Positions 1-8,339 of a stretch of DNA of 64,000 nucleotides are shown here, in pieces. Position 1 is the first letter of the stretch; each line of letters opens with the position of its first letter. A program made the translations under genes and the position numbers. This DNA is from Colwellia sp. TT2012 (GTDB lineage: Bacteria; Pseudomonadota; Gammaproteobacteria; Enterobacterales; Alteromonadaceae): contig NZ_LJYX01000021.1 of assembly GCF_001440345.1 (NCBI RefSeq), positions 558,001 through 622,000 on the forward strand, written 5' to 3'. The notes under the pieces were generated by a model. It had not been told where the DNA came from. It saw only the letters and a list, made by a program, of their open reading frames with translations, and did no database searches.

Positions 1-172
1 CGCTGAACATAGGGTATCTCCATATATTTTTTTATTAGTTTGATTCGTTAATGTTTAGTGAGATGACGCAATAACAAAAAAGGTTTAAATTTAATTTATA
101 ATTTATGGATATTTAATTTATATCGGTAATGAAAACTAAATATTTGTCTCGGTTGCCCATGAGATTAAGCCT

Positions 173-1207
173 TTAGACTAGCCATGAGTTTAAGAAAAAA
201 CCACCACAAATTAACATAATAAACAGTATCAAGGCCAAGATAAGCGGCTTAGGCCCGGCCTTTTTAATGCTGGCCCACTGGGTTTGCGCACCGAGTGCCG
301 CCATCGCCATGGCTAAAGAAAACTGACTGGCGAAACTCAATACGGCTTTCAGTGACTCGGGTAAAATAACCACACTATTAATCATCGCAGTTGCCATAAA
401 ACCAAAAACAAACCATGGGATAGTAATAACACTTTTTTCACGCTGAGCTTTATTGTCACTGGTACCGCCATTAGCAGTGCTAGCGATACGGCTATCGTTT
501 CGATTGCTAAGATGACACAGTACTGAGCTAAGCATTAAAATAAATGGCGCTAACATCATCACACGAATAAGTTTAACAACCACTGCCGTTTGCATGGTTT
601 CATCATTAATACTTTGTCCAGCAGCAACCGCCTGCGCTACTTCATGGGCGGTACTGCCGATATAAATACCAAAAGATTGCTCTCTCATATCCACCCATTG
701 ATAAATAAATGGGTAACTAAACATGGCTAAGGTACCAAAAAGTACCACTGTCGCTATGGCAATAGTTACCTGTTCTTGTTTTGGTTTAAGCACAGATTCG
801 GTCGCCAGAATAGCCGCTGCTCCACAAATAGCGCTGCCGGCAGCGATTAAGATAGCAACGTCACGATGCAGTTTTAATACCTTGATACCCACAAAAGTAC
901 CGACAGAAAATACGGTACAAATAACGACTAAATCAACAACAACGGCTTGCCAACCTACCGCCAATATTTGCTGAAGACTCAGACTAAAACCAAATAAAAC
1001 AATACCCGCCCTCAGTAATTTTTGTTTACAAAAGGTCGAAAATTGTTGCTCTCTTTTGTCCTCAACTCTTAGTGAAATGTGACCATAAAGCATGCCAAAA
1101 ACAATCGCTAACGGCAGGGCACTCAAACCAAAAGCGGATACTTGCTCTATTTTTGCTAAGGCTATTGCCAACAAGGTAATAACGGGCAGAACTATATAGG
1201 TAGGCAT
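173..1207 (-). CDS. YeiH/UPF0324 family putative sulfate exporter
   Basis: This 344-residue inner-membrane protein is almost entirely hydrophobic, with about ten predicted membrane segments. A glycine- and alanine-rich stretch near residue 125 (GSAICGAAAILA) and the STAHEVAQAVAAG motif near residue 185 are typical of the YeiH/UPF0324 family, annotated as putative sulfate exporters. The substrate has little experimental support, so function is inferred from the family. It is transcribed divergently from a LysR-type regulator starting 230 bp away. The same pairing (yeiH with yeiE) is common in enterobacteria and suggests local control. Length is normal and the start at 1207 fits the usual N-terminus. 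Confidence 0.85.
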   Translation of the reverse strand: MPTYIVLPVITLLAIALAKIEQVSAFGLSALPLAIVFGMLYGHISLRVEDKREQQFSTFCKQKLLRAGIVLFGFSLSLQQILAVGWQAVVVDLVVICTVFSVGTFVGIKVLKLHRDVAILIAAGSAICGAAAILATESVLKPKQEQVTIAIATVVLFGTLAMFSYPFIYQWVDMREQSFGIYIGSTAHEVAQAVAAGQSINDETMQTAVVVKLIRVMMLAPFILMLSSVLCHLSNRNDSRIASTANGGTSDNKAQREKSVITIPWFVFGFMATAMINSVVILPESLKAVLSFASQFSLAMAMAALGAQTQWASIKKAGPKPLILALILFIMLICGGFFLNSWLV

Positions 1208-1436
1208 AAGGCAGCTCTTTTCTGAAAAATAACGAATAAATAGCTAATAAATAGCTGGCAACGAGTTATCACTCTATGGAATATAATATAAGGCAAAGTT
1301 TACAATAAGAATAATGGATATATTTAATGTATAGTATTCAAAAAACCGAACTGTTCTTTTATTTAAATAACAGTTCGCTACGATCAACTAAGGCCAACTA
1401 TTGCTAAGGCCTAATATTGCTGCAGGAAACTTAGTC

Positions 1437-2321
1437 ATGAGTATTTCGATAAAGAAGCTACAACTATTTGAAGCCACAGCACGCTTAGGTAAACTCAGCA
1501 AAGCCGCCAATGAGCTGGCGTTAAGCCAATCTGCCGCCAGTCAAGCATTGAAAGAATTAGAGCAAAGTTTAGGTTATCCGCTATTTGAACGGGTTGGTCG
1601 AGATTTAGTGATCACAGAAAATGGCCTTAAATCCCTACCTAAAGTCCGCCAGATAGCGGATTTACTTGAAAGTTTGCAGCTTGCCAATTTAAATACCATG
1701 AGCGGTATCTTGCGCATTGTCGCCAGCGCCACCATAGCCACTTATTTACTGCCTAAATTAATTGCTAAATTTGTAAAAAATTACCCTGAAGTAGTACCTG
1801 AAATACATATAGGTAATACCCAAATGGTGATAGATCATTTAGACAAGGGCAAAGCCTCTATTGGTTTGATAGAAGGGCCAGCAGTGCATAGGCATTTACA
1901 AATTACCTCTTGGCAAGAAGATAAATTACAGATTTTTTGTCCGCCAAGTCATCCGTTAGCAAAAAAAGCGCGGATCAATCTAGAACAACTGCAACAGCAA
2001 GCTTGGGTATTGCGTGAGTTTGGCTCAGGTACACGAGCTATTTTTGATGCTGCCACTGAGCAAAGAGGCGTACAAATTAATTTAGCCATGGAGCTAAGCA
2101 GACAAAGTGCCATTAAAGAATCAGTTAAGGCCGGTTTAGGGCTAGGTTGCCTGTCACAACTCAGTATTACTGAAGAGCTAAAAAATGGCGGTTTAGTGGC
2201 TTTGGCATCACCACTGAACTTATCAAGACGTTTTTCCTTGGTGACTCATAAAGACAGTCACCATAACTTACTTACGCAGAAATTCATTGATTACTTGATA
2301 ACAGCAAGTCCTAGTAAATAA
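1437..2321 (+). CDS. LysR-family transcriptional regulator (YeiE-like)
   Basis: This is a 294-residue LysR-type regulator. It has an N-terminal winged helix-turn-helix (residues 1-60, with the LSQSAASQALKELE recognition region) and a C-terminal periplasmic-binding-like effector domain from about residue 85. An in-frame start exists 36 bp upstream, but the ATG at 1437 is preferred: an AGGAAA-type ribosome binding site lies about 9 nt before it and the protein then begins right at the HTH. Because it is divergent from the YeiH-type exporter, it probably regulates that gene, as YeiE-like regulators do. The effector cannot be read from sequence. Confidence 0.88.
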   Translation: MSISIKKLQLFEATARLGKLSKAANELALSQSAASQALKELEQSLGYPLFERVGRDLVITENGLKSLPKVRQIADLLESLQLANLNTMSGILRIVASATIATYLLPKLIAKFVKNYPEVVPEIHIGNTQMVIDHLDKGKASIGLIEGPAVHRHLQITSWQEDKLQIFCPPSHPLAKKARINLEQLQQQAWVLREFGSGTRAIFDAATEQRGVQINLAMELSRQSAIKESVKAGLGLGCLSQLSITEELKNGGLVALASPLNLSRRFSLVTHKDSHHNLLTQKFIDYLITASPSK

Positions 2322-2591
2322 TACCAATTAAATTTATTAAGGTCACAAAAGCCAATGATAATAACCGTTATAAGTGAAATATGTTATTGAGTGTTAGCAG
2401 ACTACTATGATTGAAATCAATAACGTTATTAAATATTTAGGCCCTTTAATAATGATCACTTACTGAGTGTAATTTGTGTAACTCTCCACAGAAATGACTA
2501 GCGGTAAATAGCACCACCATGGATGAATAATAAGATTATATCACTGTAGTAAACAGTGATTAACTTGATAAGTAAGAAGTAATAGAACTAC

Positions 2592-2676
2592 ACTCTAGCA
2601 AGCAAACCATGTGAAAACATGGGACGCAAAGCCACCGGTCTAAGGATTTTCTATGACAGCGGGGTTGCCAATGTAA
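2592..2676 (+). ncRNA. Cyclic-di-GMP-I riboswitch (GEMM-I)
   Basis: The sequence matches the GEMM-I aptamer closely. It has GCAAACC, then a hairpin CCATGT-GAAA-ACATGG capped by the GAAA tetraloop that docks in this class, then GGGACGCAAAGCC, CCGG, CTAAGG and the 3' AGCGGGGTTGCC. Order and spacing agree with the Vibrio Vc2 reference. The ligand, cyclic di-GMP, is established for the class. It lies on the same strand as the large secreted protein gene at 2938, about 260 nt upstream. A small hairpin (CAATGT/ACATTG, about 2669-2690) follows. I see no clear U-tract terminator, so ON or OFF behaviour cannot be called. Confidence 0.94.
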
Positions 2677-2750
2677 GGATTAAAACATTGTCAAATAACC
2701 ACTGAATATTCTACTTCTGGGACAGGTATTATTGTAATTGTATTTTAAAT

Positions 2751-2921
2751 AGGCTCTGTTGTAGTTTGGTGTTGTTGAGTAAACGAGCGAGACGCATAAA
2801 CCCCTCCATGGGGCTCCACACAAGCATCCATGCTTGTGAAGCTCGCTCTTATCACATCAGCAACACCTTCTTTTAAATCAATGTGTTACATTATAGGCAA
2901 CAGTATTCTACAACAGAGCCT
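2751..2921. mobile_element. MITE-like element between riboswitch and its gene
   Basis: This 171-bp non-coding unit is bounded by perfect 14-bp terminal inverted repeats: AGGCTCTGTTGTAG at 2751-2764 and its complement at 2908-2921. It is flanked by a direct repeat TTAAAT (2745-2750 and 2922-2927), which looks like a target-site duplication. Inside, a second pair of imperfect arms (GGTGTTGTTGAG.../...CAGCAACACC) and a central CACAAGCA-TCCA-TGCTTGTG hairpin would let the transcript fold almost end to end. No ORF is present. The right end sits directly before the ribosome binding site of the gene at 2938. The parent transposase family is unknown; the end resembles IS5- and IS6-type tips. Confidence 0.72.
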
Positions 2922-2937
2922 TTAAATAGGATTTATT

Positions 2938-5900
2938 ATGCATAGCCAACTAAGCCTTTTACTAAAACAAAGCAAATTACTAAAAAAAAGAACATCTAGC
3001 TTACCACTCAACCAAATATTGTGGTTTGTGATTCTTTCTTGCTTTGCGGTAAGTATCTCTAGCTCAGCCCAATCATTTAAAACTAGCTTAACTGCCGCAA
3101 ATAATGAAGGTTTTTATCAACCCAACTACCCGCTAATCTTTGTCAGCGCGCCCATTATAGAAACAGCAAACAAATATGGTGGTGTGAGTGGCACCTATAA
3201 ATTTGGCACTGATGTATTATCAGCTAATAACCCCAGCGGTGGTAATAAGTTATGGATATTACTGCCTAATGGCCAAACTAAGCTATTATTCCCTCTTGAT
3301 ATTCATCTACAACAAAATTTAATCGATACGCCAGCAGATATGCTAAATACTGGTTCTGTGGTTGAACCTAATTTATCTGAAGATGGAAAAACGGTCTACT
3401 TTAGTTACTTTCATAATGCTGACGATAAATTATCTCAAAGTGGCTTACCTAAATTAGGTGCTGATCTCTATAGCATCAATATTTCTGCGTTGTTAGCTGA
3501 TTATTCACTAGCCCCTGAATCATTAATTACCAAACGGCTGACCATTGCTAATGTCACTACAAACGGTAAGTTAGGCACAGCAGAGCTCTATAAAAATGCA
3601 CTAAACCCCAAGTTAAAGAGTAACGGCTCTCATGCCTGGGGCAGTGTTTACATGCACCCAGAAGAAATGCGTACAAAAAATGGTTTAAAGCTGATTTATG
3701 TCAGTGACAAAAGACGTATCAGTAATTCAAATAGAGGGATGGGTTATGCTAACCATAACTTTAATTTATTTAGTGCCGATATTAACGATGATGGTAGTTT
3801 AAGTAATCATCAGCAATTCCAATATTACACAACTACATCAGCACTAAGTCCAAATAGATTGCGAGACGGTATCGCCTTTTCATATCAGGCTACCACCGAA
3901 GATGCTCGTCATTGGCAGGTTCAAGGCATAAGTTCATCTGGACAATGGTATCCACTATTTGGTTACGGAAATTCTCCGGAGGCAGCTCACCTAAGCACTT
4001 TTTGTGTTAAAGAAAAAGGTCAAAACCCCGGAGACTATCTTATTACCACCAGCTATTACAATTTAAACAATAATGGTTTTGGTGCATTACATAGCCTAAA
4101 ATTATCCATGGCTGGCATGAATGCTTATGACCTACCCCAAGGCAACGTTATAGTGCCGCGCCAATTAGGAGCAAAATTACTTACCAAAGGGGTAACTATT
4201 GGTGATTTACCCTCTAGAATGCATAATGGTAAATCATTAGGTAAATTCACCACGCCTCGATGTGGTATGGCTGATGAGTTGTTTTTTGCCCACACCACAA
4301 CGAGTGCAAATAGCAGAGGACTTGATAGTGATAATAGTAAAGGCATTTATCGATCGTATATCGGTTTTAGAAATAATTTAGAGCCCTTTGATGCAACAGC
4401 CGAAGTAAATATTGATACTGGTGAGGGTATTGCAAAAGTAATTGCCGATGATACCGGTACAGTAAATCTGCTGTGGCCATTGCCCGTGCTAACCTGGCAA
4501 CAACGTAGCGGAGATGTTGAACAAACGTATTCGGCACCAGCAGTAGCCTCTAGCACAAGTATCCAAGCAGGTGATCCCTATGCTCAAGTGGGTACTTCTG
4601 CCTTATGGAATACCGACCGTAGACCTTTTGATTGTTGGCTTGGCGCACGTGGCCAAGTACCTTATAGCCCCAATCAAGCACTCAACAACATTAACGCTGA
4701 AATGCAAGAACTGGTTAATCAATCTGCGGGATTAAATCGAGTTCAAAACCAAGCCGATTATTGCGAATATCTGCTACCTGAAAATGTTTTAGGTATCGCC
4801 ATAAACCTGACCTCAAATAAACTTAAAGGCTCCTATGGTAATTATCAATCGATAGGACAAGCCGTGAGGGAAACCTCTCGCCTGCTTGGTGTATATTCGG
4901 TTAAGGATCAGCAAGATCAATCATTCAAAGCGATAATACCAGCGAACGTACCCTTTGATTTTCATTTACTGGATAGAAAAACGGGTCTTAAGTTAACGGA
5001 TACACGCAGCTGGCATTCATTAAAACCAGAAGAGTCACGCACTAATTGTGGTGGTTGCCATCAACATGAAAAAGCTAAAGCGATCCCCTTTGAAACTACC
5101 TTTGCCGCCCAAAACGACCCCATGGATATGGTTAATAAAACAACATTCGTTGATTACGATGCCATGTGTCAGCCTGAAATTAAAACAAGTCCTTTACCAT
5201 CAATAGAAACACTTGAATGGACTGCTGATATCTGGCCAGGTTTTGATAGAAACTGTAGCAGTTGTCATAATAGTGATAACAGTGTAAATGAACAGGCATT
5301 AATAGCCCTGTCTTATAACAATGAAGAAACCGCTTATAATATGTTAACTAAGCGAAACTTCGTTAACCATACATTAGGCGCCATAGGAAGCCCTGCATGG
5401 TGGGCGGCAAGAGGAGAAAGGACCGATGGCCGCAATAATGATCTGGCAAAATATCAAGCTGACTATGCTAACCATAAGTGGGGATTTAAACATAGTAGCC
5501 TTCATCAAGTAAAAAATGACCTGTGTGATGGCAACTCACCCGATGAAGCAAAATGGGTCTATAAATTTGGCCATTGGATAGATAATTTTCAACATAGAGA
5601 TGTCGGCAGCGGAATTTTTAATACTAAATTAGATAGATACCATCCTACGGTAAGTAGCTCAATTGTTGGTGCTTGCACCAGTGGCGATTTACACATAGGC
5701 TGGTGGGATGACTCTGGTCAGGTAAAACACATTTCGGTTAGTGTAAATGGTGAGTCTTACCTTGAACTAGTTGATCAAAGCAACGGTTCAAAACAAATTT
5801 CTTTAGGAAATTTAGTGCTAACAGATAGCATTAAAATCTCCGTTGAAGATCCAACCGGTAATACTCAACATTACCAAAAGTCATTTAAGGAATTGTCAGC

Positions 5901-7467
5901 AGAATGTACTGTGCGGATGCAAGGGGCAGCTACCGAAGTAACAGCAAAGCCTTATAATCACGATCATGATTATACTGATACACAAACTGACATTGGTACC
6001 GTATTAGCCGATAGAGCATTAGATTCAGCACCACCGCCTGCTGAGCCACCAGAGGTACCAAACGATAATAATGATATAGAGAGTACCTTAGTCTTAGCCG
6101 CAGATATTGATGAACCGATTGATGCCAGTATCAATTACCGCACTATAGAGCTACCTGTCATTGCCGATACCTATATTAGCCAATACAATGGCCAAGAGAA
6201 AAAGATGAACTTTGGTGGCGCACAAGTATTAAGATTTTACACTGGTTCTGCTCGCCGTGTGCTCATCAAAGCGGATTTATCTAACGCACCTCAAAATAAA
6301 AAATTAATAAAGGCTAGCCTTAAGGTTTTTGTCCAGAAAGTTTCATATCCATCTGCACCAAAGTTACTCGTTTTTAAAGTAACGAAACCTTGGATTGAAG
6401 GCACGAAAAGTTGGGGTGTATGGCCAGATGGTGTTACTTGGCTAGAAAATGATTACTTCGATCATGAGCAAAGTACTAAAAACAATTGGCTTACTCCTGG
6501 TGGCGATTTAGATCTGCTAAGTGATTATGGTTATGGTGCTAACGGTTTAATTAAGCGAGCTCCGGTCGTTGAAGGTGAGTGGCTTTCATTAGATATTACC
6601 GAGGTGGTGCAATCATGGCTAACCTCTCCTGATACTAATCATGGCTTATTATTACGAGGTCTATTAAGAGCTGGAAATAGCATCAGTATCGCTTCAAGGG
6701 AAAATGAAGATGTAACGCTGGCGCCAAAAATTGAATACCACTACTTAGAAACACCAGAGCCGCCAAAAGAGGCTATTAACATTGAGAGTACATTAACCTT
6801 AGCAGCAGATATTGATGCACCGATTGATGCTAGTATCAATTACAGTACTATGGAGCTACCTGTCATTGCCGATACCTATATTAGCCAATACAATGGCCAA
6901 GAGAAAAAGATGAACTTTGGTGGCGCACAAGTATTAAGATTTTACACTGGTTCTGCTCGCCGTGTGCTCATCAAAGCGGATTTATCTAACGCACCTCAAA
7001 ATAAAAAATTAATAAAGGCTAGCCTTAAGGTTTTTGTCCAGAAAGTTTCATATCCATCTGCACCAAAGTTACTCGTTTTTAAAGTAACGAAACCTTGGAT
7101 TGAAGGCACGAAAAGTTGGGGTGTATGGCCAGATGGTGTTACTTGGCTAGAAAATGATTACTTCGATCATGAGCAAAGTACTAAAAACAATTGGCTTACT
7201 CCTGGTGGCGATTTAGATCTGCTAAGTGATTATGGTTATGGTGCTAACGGTTTAATTAAGCGAGCTCCGGTCGTTGAAGGTGAGTGGCTTTCATTAGATA
7301 TTACCGAGGTGGTGCAATCATGGCTAACCTCTCCTGATACTAATCATGGCTTATTATTACGAGGTCTATTAAGAGCTGGAAATAGCATCAGTATCGCTTC
7401 AAGGGAAAATGAAGATGTAACGCTGGCACCAAAAATTGAATACCACTACTTAGGTGATCCCATATAA
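2938..7467 (+). CDS. Large secreted di-haem HzsA-like protein with two DNRLRE modules
   Basis: This 1509-residue exported protein has an N-terminal signal sequence (hydrophobic stretch about 25-43, cleavage near SSA-Q). The first ~650 residues resemble the beta-propeller and middle region of HzsA-related proteins (hydrazine synthase alpha-like). Two c-type haem sites follow, CGGCH at 704-708 and CSSCH at 773-777. A Pro/Asp/Asn-rich linker then leads to two DNRLRE-type modules, residues about 1071-1270 and 1306-1505, identical in protein sequence. DNRLRE domains are typical of secreted, surface or matrix proteins. The ribosome binding site is AGGA at 2928-2931. It stands alone behind a cyclic-di-GMP riboswitch, so it is probably a surface or biofilm protein; a redox role is suggested only by the haem motifs. 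It should not be called a hydrazine synthase. Confidence 0.82.
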   Translation: MHSQLSLLLKQSKLLKKRTSSLPLNQILWFVILSCFAVSISSSAQSFKTSLTAANNEGFYQPNYPLIFVSAPIIETANKYGGVSGTYKFGTDVLSANNPSGGNKLWILLPNGQTKLLFPLDIHLQQNLIDTPADMLNTGSVVEPNLSEDGKTVYFSYFHNADDKLSQSGLPKLGADLYSINISALLADYSLAPESLITKRLTIANVTTNGKLGTAELYKNALNPKLKSNGSHAWGSVYMHPEEMRTKNGLKLIYVSDKRRISNSNRGMGYANHNFNLFSADINDDGSLSNHQQFQYYTTTSALSPNRLRDGIAFSYQATTEDARHWQVQGISSSGQWYPLFGYGNSPEAAHLSTFCVKEKGQNPGDYLITTSYYNLNNNGFGALHSLKLSMAGMNAYDLPQGNVIVPRQLGAKLLTKGVTIGDLPSRMHNGKSLGKFTTPRCGMADELFFAHTTTSANSRGLDSDNSKGIYRSYIGFRNNLEPFDATAEVNIDTGEGIAKVIADDTGTVNLLWPLPVLTWQQRSGDVEQTYSAPAVASSTSIQAGDPYAQVGTSALWNTDRRPFDCWLGARGQVPYSPNQALNNINAEMQELVNQSAGLNRVQNQADYCEYLLPENVLGIAINLTSNKLKGSYGNYQSIGQAVRETSRLLGVYSVKDQQDQSFKAIIPANVPFDFHLLDRKTGLKLTDTRSWHSLKPEESRTNCGGCHQHEKAKAIPFETTFAAQNDPMDMVNKTTFVDYDAMCQPEIKTSPLPSIETLEWTADIWPGFDRNCSSCHNSDNSVNEQALIALSYNNEETAYNMLTKRNFVNHTLGAIGSPAWWAARGERTDGRNNDLAKYQADYANHKWGFKHSSLHQVKNDLCDGNSPDEAKWVYKFGHWIDNFQHRDVGSGIFNTKLDRYHPTVSSSIVGACTSGDLHIGWWDDSGQVKHISVSVNGESYLELVDQSNGSKQISLGNLVLTDSIKISVEDPTGNTQHYQKSFKELSAECTVRMQGAATEVTAKPYNHDHDYTDTQTDIGTVLADRALDSAPPPAEPPEVPNDNNDIESTLVLAADIDEPIDASINYRTIELPVIADTYISQYNGQEKKMNFGGAQVLRFYTGSARRVLIKADLSNAPQNKKLIKASLKVFVQKVSYPSAPKLLVFKVTKPWIEGTKSWGVWPDGVTWLENDYFDHEQSTKNNWLTPGGDLDLLSDYGYGANGLIKRAPVVEGEWLSLDITEVVQSWLTSPDTNHGLLLRGLLRAGNSISIASRENEDVTLAPKIEYHYLETPEPPKEAINIESTLTLAADIDAPIDASINYSTMELPVIADTYISQYNGQEKKMNFGGAQVLRFYTGSARRVLIKADLSNAPQNKKLIKASLKVFVQKVSYPSAPKLLVFKVTKPWIEGTKSWGVWPDGVTWLENDYFDHEQSTKNNWLTPGGDLDLLSDYGYGANGLIKRAPVVEGEWLSLDITEVVQSWLTSPDTNHGLLLRGLLRAGNSISIASRENEDVTLAPKIEYHYLGDPI
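6148..6748 (+). repeat. DNRLRE tandem repeat, copy 1
   Basis: This is the first of two 601-bp in-frame direct repeats encoding the C-terminal DNRLRE modules of the gene at 2938. Read base by base against copy 2 (offset 705 bp) I find a single difference, G at 6723 against A at 7428. The 69 bp just before it (6079-6147) also recurs at the same offset but with nine differences, so the core has been homogenised more recently than its flank. Confidence 0.93.
6853..7453 (+). repeat. DNRLRE tandem repeat, copy 2
   Basis: This is the second copy of the 601-bp repeat. It ends just before the stop codon of the gene. The encoded module is identical to copy 1. The near-perfect identity makes this a site prone to module loss or gain by recombination and to assembly collapse. 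Confidence 0.93.
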
Positions 7468-7475
7468 AAGTAGAT

Positions 7476-7590
7476 CTGTTAATCAATTTAACAGAAAAAC
7501 TGACTTGAATAATTAGTTCAAGTCAGTTACAAAACATCAGCCTTCAAGCTTACATAACCTCAATTTGTATTAAGGCTATGTAAGCTAATT
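7476..7590. terminator. Three consecutive hairpins after the HzsA-like gene
   Basis: Three inverted repeats follow one another: CTGTTAA/TTAACAG (7476-7494), AACTGACTTGAA/TTCAAGTCAGTT (7498-7528, a perfect 12-bp stem), and AGCTTACATA/TATGTAAGCT (about 7548-7586, with further pairing inside). None has a convincing U-tract. They probably separate the riboswitch gene from the convergent remnant beyond. Their role as terminators is inferred from position and stem length. Confidence 0.5.
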
Positions 7591-7592
7591 AT

Positions 7593-7838
7593 TCATATCA
7601 AAATACTTTGATTGAATTTTTTTCTCTCGACTTCCGCGGCATTAGCGCCAACAGTACTCCAAGTTATCATCAGTGATAACAAACCTATACCTAAACAGAT
7701 TAGTACTAGCCAAATAGCATCGATGCGATAAGGAAACGCTTCAAACGAGTTAGCATCAGATATGCGGCAATGAGCCAAGCAATAAGGTTTGCCAGTACAA
7801 CAGGTGTAGGAAATTGCCAGATAACAGGGTAATTTCAG
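7593..7838 (-). pseudogene. FtsX/MacB-type ABC permease, C-terminal remnant with frameshift
   Basis: Reading the minus strand, 7838 to about 7740 encodes WQFPTPVVLANLIAWLIAAY and then LMLTRL. After a one-base frame change near 7735 the coding continues as FEAFPYRIDAIWLVLICLG to a stop at 7593. This is the usual last transmembrane region of FtsX-like ABC exporter permeases (LIAWP...FAYRI...). Only about 80 codons remain and an in-frame stop lies just upstream, so the gene is dead. It abuts, head to head, a similarly truncated histidine kinase. In related bacteria such permeases and kinases can occur in one locus, so both fragments may come from one lost cluster. Confidence 0.72.
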
Positions 7839-8311
7839 TAGCTATCTTATTTGACCACGTAACCACCTTAGCTAGGCAGAATTGGCAAAAAAGTGATATT
7901 GAATTAACCTGCTGTATTGTTCCTCAAGCCTTAGATATTAATGTCGATACCGATATGATCGAGCAAATATTACTTAACTTACTGCAAAACGCCGAACACG
8001 CTTTAGCTCATCTAAGCAAGCCGATAGCGGGGCAAGTAAGTAAGCAGGGAGGCACGCAAGTTGCCACAGCAAAGATCAGCCTAAAGGCTTTTTTAAATGT
8101 TCGTGGACATGTCGTTATTGAAGTAGCTGATAATGGCAAAGGCTTTGAAGATGAAAACATCGCGCAAATTTTTGTACCCTTTTTTACCACTAAAAAAGAA
8201 GGTTAAGGTGTCGGGTTAGCGCTGACTAGGCAAGTGATGCTGGCTCATAATGGTAAAGTTTCGGTACCTAATAATAGCCAAGGCGGCGCGACTTTTAGTC
8301 TCACTTTTTAG
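7814..8311 (+). pseudogene. Sensor histidine kinase C-terminal remnant with in-frame stop
   Basis: The frame starting near 7814 encodes a GHKL ATPase core. It has an N-box (IEQILLNLLQNAEHAL), a G1 box (VADNGKGF) and an F-box (IFVPFFTTKKEG). A TAA at 8204-8206 then interrupts the G2 box. The same frame continues without another stop through GVGLALTRQVMLAHNGKV to a TAG at 8309-8311, exactly where a full kinase would end. The sensor and phospho-acceptor His regions are missing at the 5' end. The apparent start is a TTG inside the junction with the permease remnant. It is therefore a truncated kinase with a nonsense mutation. Confidence 0.8.
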
Positions 8312-8339
8312 CGATTTAATTTTTTATCCAGGGTATAAT

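Noticed and set aside
2938..7467. Calling the HzsA-like protein a hydrazine synthase subunit
   Set aside because: Only the general propeller and haem layout agree; there are no partner subunits and the organism type does not fit anammox.
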